Source: DATBDE01 sp036270095
GTDB lineage: Bacteria > Actinomycetota > Thermoleophilia > Solirubrobacterales > Solirubrobacteraceae
Reading direction: 5' to 3'
DNA length: 64,000 nucleotides
Assembly: GCA_036270095.1 (NCBI GenBank)
Contig: DATBDE010000149.1
Coordinates: forward strand, 10,898-74,897
Each line of letters opens with the position of its first letter. Positions within the stretch are counted from its first letter, which is position 1. Below the pieces are notes generated by a model. The model searched no databases, was not told where the DNA came from, and worked only from the letters and a program-made list of their open reading frames with translations. Shown piece by piece: positions 1 to 8,242 of this stretch. The position numbers and the translations under genes are program-made.

Positions 1-1
1 C

Positions 2-460
2 GACTACCTGATGCCGGAGCGCTTCGAGCTCCAGTACACCGGCGCCGACGACGAGCCCCACCGCCCGGTGATGATCCATCGGGCGATGCTGGGCTCCTAC
101 GAGCGCTTCATCGGCATCCTGATCGAGCACTACGCGGGCGACTTTCCGGTGTGGCTGGCGCCGGTACAGGCGATCGTGCTGCCGATCGCCGCGCGCCACA
201 ACGCCTACGCGGTCTCGGTGCGCTCGCGCCTGCTCGAGAAGGGCCTGCGGGTGGATGTCGACGAGCGCGACGAGAAGGTCGGGCGCAAGGTGCGCGACGC
301 CGAACTGCGCAAGATCCCCTACCTGCTCGTGGTGGGCGATCGCGAGGCCGAGGCCGACGAGGTCTCGGTCCGGCGTCACCGGGTCGGCGACGAGGGGACG
401 GCGAGCGTCGACGCTTTTGCCGATCGCCTCTTCACCGAAAGCTATACTCGCGCCCGTTGA
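2..460 (+). CDS. thrS: Threonyl-tRNA synthetase, C-terminal part (5' end outside window)
   Basis: The frame is open from the first full codon at base 2 and carries the C-terminal end of a class II aminoacyl-tRNA synthetase. The early residues include RPVMIHRAMLGSYERFIGILIEH, shown here as motif 3 read in two parts (RPVMIHRA then GSYERFIGILIEH), the stretch where ThrRS meets ATP. The rest is the HGTP anticodon-binding domain, with the WLAPVQ and KIPYLLVVGDREA blocks typical of ThrRS. The enzyme charges tRNA-Thr in the cytoplasm. The stop lies 55 bases before infC, the usual thrS-infC order in many bacteria. The catalytic core and editing domain are not in view. Confidence 0.93.
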   Translation, partial: DYLMPERFELQYTGADDEPHRPVMIHRAMLGSYERFIGILIEHYAGDFPVWLAPVQAIVLPIAARHNAYAVSVRSRLLEKGLRVDVDERDEKVGRKVRDAELRKIPYLLVVGDREAEADEVSVRRHRVGDEGTASVDAFADRLFTESYTRAR

Positions 461-515
461 TTCCTGAGACAGAGATTCCGCGGCGCACCGGTTGACGCGT
501 ACGCAGGCTTCCTAA

Positions 516-1064
516 GTGCCGGTTCCGAAGCGGTTCGACCGGCGCCCGCCCGAGCGGGATCTCACGCGCATCAACGAGCGCATCCGTGTGCCCGAGGTGC
601 GGCTGATCGACGAGAACGGCCAGCAGCAGGGCGTCATCTCGCGCGACGAGGCGCTCGACTACGCGCGCCAACGCGACCTCGACCTGGTCGAGGTGGCCCC
701 CGACGCGCGCCCGCCCGTCTGCCGCGTCCTCGACTACTCGAAGTACAAGTACGAGCAGGAGCAGAAGCAGAAGGCCGCCCGCAAGCACCAGCAGAACATC
801 ACGGTGCGCGAGATCAAGTTCCGGCCCAAGATCGCGGAGCACGACTACGACACCAAGAAGGGCCACGTCGTGCGCTTCCTCAAGCACCGCGACAAGGTCA
901 AGGTCACGATCATGTTCCGCGGGCGCGAGGTCACCCACCCCGAACGGGGCGAGATGATCCTCAACCGGCTCGCCGACGAGCTCGGCGACCTCGCCATCAT
1001 CGAGCAGCGCCCGACCCAGGACGGGCGCAACATGACGATGATGCTCGCGCCCGCCAAGGCCTGA
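516..1064 (+). CDS. infC: Translation initiation factor IF-3
   Basis: This 182-residue protein matches IF-3 over its full length. The N-terminal domain has RVPEVRLIDENG and DLDLVEVAP, the linker is lysine-rich (KYKYEQEQKQK), and the C-terminal 30S-binding domain has KEIKF-like REIKFRPKI and VTIMFRGRE. IF-3 binds the 30S subunit and checks the start codon. The start is fixed: GTG at 516 is directly preceded by an in-frame TAA at 513-515. It heads the conserved infC-rpmI-rplT group; rpmI follows after 29 bases. I could not identify an L20-type autoregulatory leader in the short upstream gap. Confidence 0.97.
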   Translation: MPVPKRFDRRPPERDLTRINERIRVPEVRLIDENGQQQGVISRDEALDYARQRDLDLVEVAPDARPPVCRVLDYSKYKYEQEQKQKAARKHQQNITVREIKFRPKIAEHDYDTKKGHVVRFLKHRDKVKVTIMFRGREVTHPERGEMILNRLADELGDLAIIEQRPTQDGRNMTMMLAPAKA

Positions 1065-1093
1065 GAATCCGTCTGCTTTACTGGGCCGTCGCG

Positions 1094-1300
1094 ATGCCCA
1101 AGATGAAGACGCACTCGGGCGCGAAGAAGCGCTTCCGCAAGACCGCGAGCGGCAAGCTGCGGGGCCGGCACTCGTTCTCGACCCACATCCTCGAGAAGAA
1201 GTCGCCGAAGCGGAAGCGGCAGCACCGCAATCCGGCGTGGATCTCCGACCACGACCGCGACACCGTGCGCAAGCTCCTGGGCGGGAAGGTCTCCAAGTGA
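1094..1300 (+). CDS. rpmI: 50S ribosomal protein L35
   Basis: A 68-residue, strongly basic protein beginning MPKMKTHSGAKKRF, the signature start of bacterial L35, which binds 23S rRNA in the large subunit. The length is normal for the family. Its stop overlaps the GTG start of rplT by four bases (GTGA at 1297-1300), so the two are almost certainly translationally coupled. Confidence 0.97.
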   Translation: MPKMKTHSGAKKRFRKTASGKLRGRHSFSTHILEKKSPKRKRQHRNPAWISDHDRDTVRKLLGGKVSK

Positions 1301-1656
1301 CCCGGGTCAAGCGCTCCGTCCACGCGCGCAAGAAGCGCCGCGCCACCCTGGCCCTGACGAAGGGCTACCGGGGCGAGGCCCACTCGGGCTACAAGCGGGC
1401 CAAGGAGGCACTGCTCAAGGCCGACCAGTACGCCTACCGGGATCGCCGCAACCGCAAGCGGGACTTCCGCCGGCTGTGGATCACGCGCATCAACGCCGCC
1501 GCCCGCGAGCACGGGCTCACCTACGCGACCTTCATGCACGGCCTGAAGCAGTCCGGCATCGAGGTCGACCGGAAGATGCTGGCCGACATCGCCGTCCGCG
1601 ACCGTGAGACCTTCCGACGCTTTGCTGAGCGCGCCCGCGAGGCGTCGGCCGGCTGA
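1297..1656 (+). CDS. rplT: 50S ribosomal protein L20
   Basis: L20 binds 23S rRNA early in 50S assembly. The 119-residue product starts TRVKRSVHARKKRR and contains FRRLWITRINAAAREHGLTY, both diagnostic for L20. The frame stays open upstream to an ATG at 1237, but that extension would run through rpmI and is unlike L20, so the GTG at 1297 is chosen; it overlaps the rpmI stop. In many bacteria L20 represses this operon by binding its leader; nothing in the sequence here shows that directly. A terminator follows 34 bases after the stop. Confidence 0.97.
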   Translation: MTRVKRSVHARKKRRATLALTKGYRGEAHSGYKRAKEALLKADQYAYRDRRNRKRDFRRLWITRINAAAREHGLTYATFMHGLKQSGIEVDRKMLADIAVRDRETFRRFAERAREASAG

Positions 1657-1690
1657 GCTTCAGACCGACCGACGTAGAAGCCTCGAACCG

Positions 1691-1721
1691 GGCGCCGCTT
1701 CGCAAGAAGGGCGCCTTTTTT
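1691..1721 (+). terminator. Intrinsic terminator after rplT
   Basis: A stem of GGCGCC (1691-1696) pairs with GGCGCC (1710-1715), with an inner CTT/AAG pairing around a CGC loop, followed by six T (1716-1721). This ends the infC-rpmI-rplT transcript. The next gene's ATG is at 1723, two bases after the T-run, and the only purine-rich ribosome-binding candidate (AAGAAGG, 1704-1710) is inside the hairpin. Confidence 0.8.
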
Positions 1722-1722
1722 G

Positions 1723-2454
1723 ATGACCATCACCAGCCCCCACAACCCCCATCTGAAGGAGATCCGCAAGCTCGCCCGGCGGCGGACACGGGAGCGCGAG
1801 GGGCGATTCGTGGCCGAGGGCGAGGACCTGCTGGCCGCCGCCGACGCGGCGGGCTGGCCGGCGCTCGAGCGCTACTGCGCCGCCGGCAGCGGCCTGCCCG
1901 GCACGGAGGTCGCGCCCGAGGCGCTGCGGGCGGTCAGCGCGCTGGGGTCGGGCACGCGGACGCTCGCGGTCTACGCGCAGCGCTACGCGGCACCCGCCGG
2001 GCCGCTGTGCGTGGCCCTCTGGGGGATCGCCGACCCGGGCAACGTGGGCACGGTGCTGCGCAGCGCGGCCGCCTTCGGCGCGGCCGGCGTGGCGCTCGGG
2101 CCCGGCTGCGCCGACCCCTACGGGCCCAAGGCGGTGCGGGCGAGCATGGGCGCGATCTTCGCCGTCCCGGTCGCGCGGGTGCAGGACCCGTCCGAGCTGC
2201 CGGGCGAGCGGGTCGCGCTGGTGGCGCACCAGGGCGAGCCCCTGGCAGGGGTCAAGTCTTTCCTTGCCACACCGGATCCTGGTACGGCAAAGAAAGACTT
2301 GACCCTTGTCGTCGGCGCCGAGCGCGAGGGGCTGCCCGAGCGCGTGGTGGCGGCGTGCGACCGCGTCGCCCACATCCCCATCGCCACCGAGTCGCTGAAC
2401 GCCGCCATGGCCGCGACGATCGCGTTGTACGAGCTTAGGATGCCGCGCCAATGA
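1723..2454 (+). CDS. TrmH/SpoU-family RNA 2'-O-methyltransferase with an in-frame palindrome-encoded insert
   Basis: A 243-residue SPOUT methyltransferase that should transfer a methyl group from SAM to a ribose 2'-OH in rRNA or tRNA. The N-terminal part (SPHNPHLKEIRKLARRR) is the substrate-binding region typical of TrmH/RlmB-like proteins. Family motif 1 is NVGTVLR (107-113), motif 2 is VVGAEREGL (196-204) and motif 3 has SLN at 224-226. Residues 176-194, between the strand ending QGEPLAG and motif 2, are encoded by a 59-base inverted repeat that also occurs between genes near 51.6 kb, so they are probably an inserted linker. The frame is intact and all motifs survive. The ATG at 1723 is preferred over TTG 1720. 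It overlaps pheS by ATGA. The target nucleotide cannot be told from sequence. Confidence 0.9.
   Translation: MTITSPHNPHLKEIRKLARRRTREREGRFVAEGEDLLAAADAAGWPALERYCAAGSGLPGTEVAPEALRAVSALGSGTRTLAVYAQRYAAPAGPLCVALWGIADPGNVGTVLRSAAAFGAAGVALGPGCADPYGPKAVRASMGAIFAVPVARVQDPSELPGERVALVAHQGEPLAGVKSFLATPDPGTAKKDLTLVVGAEREGLPERVVAACDRVAHIPIATESLNAAMAATIALYELRMPRQ
2248..2306. repeat. 59-bp palindromic repeat element, copy 1 (inside the SpoU methyltransferase gene)
   Basis: Two 28-base arms (2248-2275 and 2279-2306) flank a 3-base centre; 23 of 28 positions pair. The outer part is GGGTCAAGTCTTTC and its complement. The second copy at 51630-51688 has the same 28-3-28 architecture and agrees at 50 of 59 positions. 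Here the element lies inside an open reading frame and encodes about 20 residues (GVKSFLATPDPGTAKKDLT) with no stop codon. It resembles REP/REPIN-type dispersed palindromes, but no associated transposase is in the window. Confidence 0.9.
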
Positions 2455-3530
2455 GCGCCGTCGATCGCATCGAGGAGCTCCGCGCGGCCGCGGCGCGCGA
2501 GGTCGCCGAGGCGGCCGACAGCGCGGCGCTCGAGGAGGTCCGGGTGCGGTACCTGGGCCGCAAGGCCGAGCTGCCCCAGCTCCTGCGCGGGGTGCGCGAC
2601 CTGGCGCCCGACCAGCGCGGCGCCGTGGGCAAGGCCGGCAACCAGGCGCGCCAGGCCATCGAGGCCGCGATCGAGGAGCGGACGGCGGCCCTTCAGGCCG
2701 GCGAGCTTGACGCCCGCCTCGCCGCCGACGCCATCGACGTCACCCTCCCCGGCGACCCGCCGCTGGCGCCCGGGCGCCTGAACCTGATCACCGCCACCAG
2801 GCGCGAGATCGAGGACATCTTCCTCGGGCTCGGGTTCACGGTCGCCGAGGGCCCCGAGGTCGAGCTCGTCTACTACAACTTCGACGCCCTCAACCACAAT
2901 CCGCAGCACCCGGCGCGCCAGCCGTCGGACACCTTCTACGTGTCCGATCCCGACGCGCTGCTCGAGCCCGACGCCCAGCTCCTGCGCGTGCACACCTCAC
3001 CCATGCAGGTGCGCTCGATGGAGCTGCAGCCGCCGCCGCTGTACGTCGTCGTGCCCGGCCGCGTCTACCGGCCCGACAACGACGCGACCCACACGCCGCA
3101 GTTCAACCAGGTGGAGGGCCTGGCCGTGGACGAGGACATCACCCTGGCCGACCTCAAGGGCACGCTGCTGTCCTTCGCCCGGGCGATGTTCGGCGAGGAC
3201 CGCGAGGTGCGCCTGCGCCCGCACTTCTTCCCCTTCACCGAGCCCAGCGCGGAGGTCGACGTCTCCTGCTTCAACTGCACCGACGGCTACATGCCCGACG
3301 GCAGCCGCTGCCCGGTGTGCAAGGGCTCGCGCTGGGTGGAGATCCTCGGGTCGGGCCTCGTCGACCCCAACGTGTTCGAGTACGTGCGCGAGCAGGGCTA
3401 CGACCCCGAGCGGGTCAGCGGCTTTGCCTTCGGCATGGGCATCGAGCGCATCGCCATGCTCAAGCACGGCGTCCCCGACCTGCGGCTGCTCTACGACAAC
3501 GACATGCGGATGCTGGAGCAGTTCGGATGA
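2451..3530 (+). CDS. pheS: Phenylalanyl-tRNA synthetase alpha subunit
   Basis: A 359-residue class II synthetase subunit: N-terminal coiled-coil arm (roughly residues 1-90, RYLGRKAELPQLLRGV), then the catalytic core with DTFYV, LRVHTSPMQVRSM (motif 2 region) and the C-terminal motif 3 GFAFGMGIERIAML. It forms the (alpha-beta)2 PheRS with pheT and makes Phe-tRNA. Residues CFNC and CPVC around 275-290 form a C-x2-C pair set, a possible zinc ribbon also seen in other bacterial PheS. It overlaps the methyltransferase gene by four bases upstream and pheT by four bases (ATGA) downstream. Confidence 0.97.
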   Translation: MSAVDRIEELRAAAAREVAEAADSAALEEVRVRYLGRKAELPQLLRGVRDLAPDQRGAVGKAGNQARQAIEAAIEERTAALQAGELDARLAADAIDVTLPGDPPLAPGRLNLITATRREIEDIFLGLGFTVAEGPEVELVYYNFDALNHNPQHPARQPSDTFYVSDPDALLEPDAQLLRVHTSPMQVRSMELQPPPLYVVVPGRVYRPDNDATHTPQFNQVEGLAVDEDITLADLKGTLLSFARAMFGEDREVRLRPHFFPFTEPSAEVDVSCFNCTDGYMPDGSRCPVCKGSRWVEILGSGLVDPNVFEYVREQGYDPERVSGFAFGMGIERIAMLKHGVPDLRLLYDNDMRMLEQFG

Positions 3531-6025
3531 GGCTGCCGCTGTTCTGGCTGCGCGACTACTGCGACCCGCCGCTCACGACCGAGGAGCTCGCGGACCGTTT
3601 CGATCTCTCGGGGACCGAGGTGGGCTGGATCGAGCACCACGGCGCCGGGGCGCTGCATCGCTTCGTCGTCGGCCGCGTGGTCGAGGCCGACAAGCACCCC
3701 AACGCCGACCGGCTGAGCGTGTGCCGCGTGGACGTCGGCGACGGCGACCCGGCCCAGATCGTGTGCGGCGCCCCCAATGTGGCCGCGGGGCAGACGGTCG
3801 CGGTGGCCAGGCCGGGCGCGGTCATGCCGGACGGGAGCGAGTTGGGCGCGGCCAAGCTGCGCGGGATCGAGTCCCAGGGGATGATCCTGGCCGAGGACGA
3901 GCTCGGCATCGGCACCGACCACGCCGGCATCCTCGTGCTCGACGACGACCTCGAGCCCGGCCAGCCGCTGGTCGACGCGCTGCCGATCGCGACCGACGTC
4001 ATCAACCTCGAGATCACGCCCAACCGGCCCGACTGCCTGGGCGTCTACGGCCTCGCGCGCGAAGTCCACGCCATCACCGGCGCGCCGCTCGCCACCCCGC
4101 CGTGGAGCAGCGACCCCGGCTCGCCCGGGCCGGTGCAGGGCGCCGAGGTCGTGGTGGAGGACGACGAGCTTTGCCCGCGCTTCACCGCGCGCGTGTACGA
4201 CGACGTGCGCATCGGCCCGTCGCCGCCGTGGCTGAAGGCGCGGCTGATGGCCGCCGGCCAGCGCCCGATCAACAACGTCGTCGACATCACGAACTTCGTG
4301 ATGCTGCTGACCGGCCACCCGTTGCACGCGTTCGACCTCGACCAGGTGGCGGGGCACCGGCTGGTCGTGCGCCCGGCGCACGAGGGCGAGCGCATCGAGC
4401 TGCTCGACGGCGCCGTGCGCGAGCTCGAGCCGCCGATGGTGGTCATCCTCGACGACGACGGCCCGACCTCGCTGGCCGGGATCATGGGCGGCTCGCGCTC
4501 GGAGGTCTCCGAGGCCACGATCCGCGTGCTCATGGAGGTGGCGAGCTGGAACGGCCCCAACATCCAGCGCACCTCGCGCAAGCTCGGCGTGCGCAGCGAG
4601 GCCTCGTCACGGTTCGAGAAGGGCCTGCCGCCCGAGGCGGCGCTGGAGGCCCAGGTGATGGCCTCGATCCTGATGGAGCATGTGGTCGGCGCGACGCTCG
4701 CGCCGGGCACGATCGACGTCGGCGGCCCCGGCCCGGACCCGGCCCGGCTCACGCTGCGGCCGGCCCGCGTGGCCGCGTTGCTGGGTATCGACATCCTGGC
4801 CGAGCGCTGCGCGGAGATCCTCGAGGCGCTCGGGTTCGGCGTCTCGGCCGTGGACGGCGAGGCGCCGTTCGCGGTCACCGTCCCGCACTGGCGCCGCCTC
4901 GACGTGACCCGCGAGATCGACCTGGTCGAGGAGGTCGCGCGGGTGGACGGTCTCGAGCGCCTGCCCGCCACCCTGCCGGCTCGGCGCGGCGCCTACGGCG
5001 TGCTGCGCCCCGACCAGCAGCGCCGCCGCGCCGTCGAGGACGCGCTGGCCGCGCGCGGGCTGTTCGAGATCGCCGGCTGGAGCTTCGGCTCCCCCGCGTT
5101 GCCCGACCGGCTGCGGCTGGCGCCCGACGACCCGCGGCGCCGGCTGGTCACGCTGGCCAACCCGCTGTCCTCGGCGCAGTCGGCCCTGCGCCCGACGCTG
5201 CTGGGCTCCCTGCTGGACAGCGCGCGCAACAACGTCGCCCGCGGCGCCGGCGATGTGCGCCTGTTCGAGCTCGGAGCGGTCTACGTCGACGAGCAGCAGC
5301 CGGCGTCGTCGGCCGAGGCCACCGCCCGCGGCCACGGCCCGCTGCCCTCCGACGCACAGCGCCGCGCCGACGCCGAGCGCGCCCATGCCGCCACGCTGCC
5401 GACCGAGCGGCTCACCGCCGCCGCCGTGCTCGTGGGCGCGGCGCGGCCGGCGACGTGGCGCGACCCCGAGCCACCGCCGGCCGACTTCTACGCCGCCAAG
5501 GGCGTGCTCGAGGCCGTGGCGGCGGCGCTGCGGGTGCCGCTGGCCTTCGCCCCCGCCGACGACCAGCCGTTCCTCAACCCGGCGCGCGCCGCCCGGGTGT
5601 CGGCCGGCGCACAGCCGGTGGGCTGGATCGGCGAGCTCCATCCCGCCGTGGCGGCGGAGTGGGAGCTCCCCGGCGCCGCCGTCTTCGAGGTCGACCTCGA
5701 GGCGCTGTTCGCGGTCGTGCCCGGCCCGCCGGCCTACGAGGATGTGACCTCGTTCCCGGCCGTGCACCGCGACCTGGCCATCGTCGTGCCCGAATCTGTG
5801 CCCGCCGCCGCGGTGCTCGACGTGCTGCGCGCGTCCCCGCTGGCCGAGGACGTCGGCGTCTTCGACGTCTACCGCGGGCCCCAGGTCGACGAGGACGCCA
5901 AGTCGCTGGCCGTGCACGTCTCCTTCCGGGCGCCCGACCGCACGCTGACCGACGAAGAGGTCGATCGCGAGGTGGCGGCGCTGACCGAGCGGCTGCGGTC
6001 GCTGGGGGGCGAGCTGCGTGCCTAG
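3527..6025 (+). CDS. pheT: Phenylalanyl-tRNA synthetase beta subunit
   Basis: The 832-residue partner of PheS. Domains in order: N-terminal RLPLFWLRDYCD, an OB-fold tRNA-binding domain (HPNADRLSVCRVDVG and IVCGAPNV), the B3/B4 editing region, the B5 domain, the catalytic-like domain, and a C-terminal ferredoxin-like anticodon-binding domain (FPAVHRDLAIVVPE to the end). The open frame extends upstream, but the ATG at 3527 overlapping the pheS stop gives the canonical PheT start. The stop overlaps the GTG of argC by eight bases, so translation genes run straight into arginine synthesis. Confidence 0.97.
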   Translation: MRLPLFWLRDYCDPPLTTEELADRFDLSGTEVGWIEHHGAGALHRFVVGRVVEADKHPNADRLSVCRVDVGDGDPAQIVCGAPNVAAGQTVAVARPGAVMPDGSELGAAKLRGIESQGMILAEDELGIGTDHAGILVLDDDLEPGQPLVDALPIATDVINLEITPNRPDCLGVYGLAREVHAITGAPLATPPWSSDPGSPGPVQGAEVVVEDDELCPRFTARVYDDVRIGPSPPWLKARLMAAGQRPINNVVDITNFVMLLTGHPLHAFDLDQVAGHRLVVRPAHEGERIELLDGAVRELEPPMVVILDDDGPTSLAGIMGGSRSEVSEATIRVLMEVASWNGPNIQRTSRKLGVRSEASSRFEKGLPPEAALEAQVMASILMEHVVGATLAPGTIDVGGPGPDPARLTLRPARVAALLGIDILAERCAEILEALGFGVSAVDGEAPFAVTVPHWRRLDVTREIDLVEEVARVDGLERLPATLPARRGAYGVLRPDQQRRRAVEDALAARGLFEIAGWSFGSPALPDRLRLAPDDPRRRLVTLANPLSSAQSALRPTLLGSLLDSARNNVARGAGDVRLFELGAVYVDEQQPASSAEATARGHGPLPSDAQRRADAERAHAATLPTERLTAAAVLVGAARPATWRDPEPPPADFYAAKGVLEAVAAALRVPLAFAPADDQPFLNPARAARVSAGAQPVGWIGELHPAVAAEWELPGAAVFEVDLEALFAVVPGPPAYEDVTSFPAVHRDLAIVVPESVPAAAVLDVLRASPLAEDVGVFDVYRGPQVDEDAKSLAVHVSFRAPDRTLTDEEVDREVAALTERLRSLGGELRA

Positions 6026-7010
6026 CGCCGCCGTCATCGGAGCCACGGGCTACACCGGGGCGCTGGCCGCGTCGCTGCTGTGGCGGCACCCGTCGATCGA
6101 CCTCGTGGCCGTGACCTCGCGCAGCGAGAAGGGGCGCTTGGACGACCTCTACCCGCGCCACCGCGTGCCGCTGGAGCTCGAGGAGCTCGACGTGCAGCGC
6201 CACGGCGCCGTGGACGCGGCGATCGTCGCCTACCCGCACGGGGCGTCGTCGGGCGTGGTCGCGGCCCTCCGGGCCCGCGGAGCGAGGATTGTCGATCTCA
6301 GTGCGGACTTCCGCCTCCGCGACCCCGACGAGTACGCGCGCTGGTACGGCGACCACGAGGCGCCCGAGCTCGTCGACGACGCCGTCTACGGCCTCACCGA
6401 GCTCTACCGCGACGAGGTCGCCGACGCCGACCTCGTGGCCAACCCCGGGTGCTACCCGACCGCGACGCTGCTGGCACTGGCGCCGCTGGCCCGCGCCGGC
6501 CTCATCGCCGACGTCGTCGTCGACGCCAAGTCGGGCGTCTCGGGCGCCGGGCGCGCGCCGTCGGACAAGGTCCACTTCGTCACTGCGGACGAGAACGTCA
6601 ACGCCTACGGCGTGCCGCTGCACCGCCACGTGGCCGAGATCGACCAGGAGCTCGCGCTGCTCGGCGCGCCGGTGACCGCGACGTTCACGCCCCACCTGCT
6701 GCCGCTCGACCAGGGCGAGCTCGTGTCCTGCTACGTGACCCCGGCGCGCCCGACCGACCAGGACGAGATCGCCGGCCTGTACGCCGACGCCTACGTGGGC
6801 GAGCGCTTCGTCGAGCTCACCGACCGGCCGCCGGGCGTGCGCGACGTGCGCGACACGAACATCTGCCGCATCTCCGTCCACGAGGATCCGCGCACGGGCA
6901 AGCTCATCGTGTTCGGGGCGATCGACAACCTGTGGAAGGGCGCGGCGTCCCAGGCGGTGCAGAACCTCAACCTCATGCTCGGGCTGGGGGAGGGGGAGGC
7001 GATCACGTGA
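6018..7010 (+). CDS. argC: N-acetyl-gamma-glutamyl-phosphate reductase
   Basis: This 330-residue enzyme performs the NADPH-dependent reduction of N-acetylglutamyl phosphate to the semialdehyde, the third step of arginine synthesis. The N-terminus has a GATGYTG nucleotide-binding loop. The catalytic cysteine is C145 in NPGCYPTAT, and VNAYGVPLHRH supplies the substrate-binding histidines. The GTG at 6018 lies inside the end of pheT; argJ begins within its stop codon. It opens a five-gene arginine run. Confidence 0.97.
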   Translation: MPSAAVIGATGYTGALAASLLWRHPSIDLVAVTSRSEKGRLDDLYPRHRVPLELEELDVQRHGAVDAAIVAYPHGASSGVVAALRARGARIVDLSADFRLRDPDEYARWYGDHEAPELVDDAVYGLTELYRDEVADADLVANPGCYPTATLLALAPLARAGLIADVVVDAKSGVSGAGRAPSDKVHFVTADENVNAYGVPLHRHVAEIDQELALLGAPVTATFTPHLLPLDQGELVSCYVTPARPTDQDEIAGLYADAYVGERFVELTDRPPGVRDVRDTNICRISVHEDPRTGKLIVFGAIDNLWKGAASQAVQNLNLMLGLGEGEAIT

Positions 7011-8242
7011 GCTTCTTCGACTCGCGCTGGATCGACCGGCCCGACCACGTGGCCGAGCTCACGGGCGGCCTGCCCCGGGGCTTCCGCGCCGCTTCGGGCC
7101 GGGCCGGGATCAAGCCCAGCGGCAAGCCCGACGTCGGCCTGCTCGTGTGCGACCGCGTCGATGCCACCAGCGCCGCGCGCTTCACGCGGTCGGGCGTGCT
7201 CGCCGCGCCCGTGCTGCTCACGCAGGAGCGCTGCCGGCTCGAGGGCCTGCGGGCGGTGGTGGCGAACTCCGGCAACGCCAACGCGGCCACCGGGCGCCGC
7301 GGGCTCGACGCGGCCACGAAGATGCAGGGCGCGGCGGCGGTAGCCGGCGGGGTTGCGGCCGAGCGCGTGGCCGTGTGCTCGACCGGCGTGATCGGGGTGC
7401 CGCTCGACGCCGACGCGATCGTGCGCGCGCTGCCCGACGTGCACGCCGAGCTCTCCGACGGCGGCGACGCCGCCTTCACCGAGGGGATCTCGACCACCGA
7501 CGTGATCGAGAAGCGCGCGGCGCTGCAGGTGGAGCTGGGCAGCGGGCCGGTGCGGCTCTCGGCCCAGGCCAAGGGCGCGGGCATGATCTCGCCCCACTTC
7601 GCCACGCTGCTGTGCTTCGTGCAGACCGACGCCGTCCTGGACGCCGCGACCTGCGACCTGCTTCTGGGCGCGACCTGCGCGCGCTCGTTCGAGCGCATCA
7701 GCGTCGACGGCCAGCTCTCGACCAACGACACCGTGGTGCTCATGGCCTCGGGCGCCAGCGGCGTGCGGGTGGAGCCCGAGACCGAGGACGAGCTGCGCCT
7801 GGGCGAGGCCCTGGACGCGCTGCTGCGCCAGGTGGCGATCCTGTGCGTGCGCGACGGCGAGGGCGCCGGCCGGGTGGGGCGGGTCGTCGTGCGCGGCGGC
7901 CAGCACCTGCACGTCGAAGCTGCCGCCCGCGCCGTGGCCGACTCCCCGCTGGTCAAGACCGCGCTGAACGGCGGCGACCCCAACTGGGGCCGGATCGCCC
8001 AGGCGGTGGGCATGGCCCTGCCGGGCACCGCGCCGCTGCCGCTGGACATCGCCATCGAGGGCGTGCCCGTGCTGTCGGGCGGCGCGCCGGTCGACCACGA
8101 CGTGGCCGACCTCGAGCAGCGCGTCGCCGGCAGGGAGGTCGTCTACGAGGTCGGCTTGCCGGGCGAGGGGGCCGACACCGAGGTGTTCTTCTCCGACCTC
8201 GGCCACGCCTACGTGACCCTGAACGCGGAGTACACGACGTGA
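7007..8242 (+). CDS. argJ: Bifunctional ornithine acetyltransferase / N-acetylglutamate synthase
   Basis: A 411-residue ArgJ precursor. It recycles the acetyl group from N-acetylornithine to glutamate and often also makes N-acetylglutamate from acetyl-CoA. ArgJ cleaves itself before a threonine in an A-T-L/M-L motif; here FATLLCF places the nucleophile at T200. STNDTVVLMASG and LNGGDPNWGRI are further family signatures. The GTG start at 7007 overlaps the argC stop, and the stop overlaps argB. Whether it has the acetyl-CoA activity (bifunctional) or only the transferase activity cannot be told by eye. Confidence 0.95.
   Translation: MSFFDSRWIDRPDHVAELTGGLPRGFRAASGRAGIKPSGKPDVGLLVCDRVDATSAARFTRSGVLAAPVLLTQERCRLEGLRAVVANSGNANAATGRRGLDAATKMQGAAAVAGGVAAERVAVCSTGVIGVPLDADAIVRALPDVHAELSDGGDAAFTEGISTTDVIEKRAALQVELGSGPVRLSAQAKGAGMISPHFATLLCFVQTDAVLDAATCDLLLGATCARSFERISVDGQLSTNDTVVLMASGASGVRVEPETEDELRLGEALDALLRQVAILCVRDGEGAGRVGRVVVRGGQHLHVEAAARAVADSPLVKTALNGGDPNWGRIAQAVGMALPGTAPLPLDIAIEGVPVLSGGAPVDHDVADLEQRVAGREVVYEVGLPGEGADTEVFFSDLGHAYVTLNAEYTT

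Noticed and set aside
1237..1296. Upstream ATG extension for rplT
   Set aside because: It would overlap rpmI and add residues unlike L20; GTG 1297 gives the standard N-terminus.
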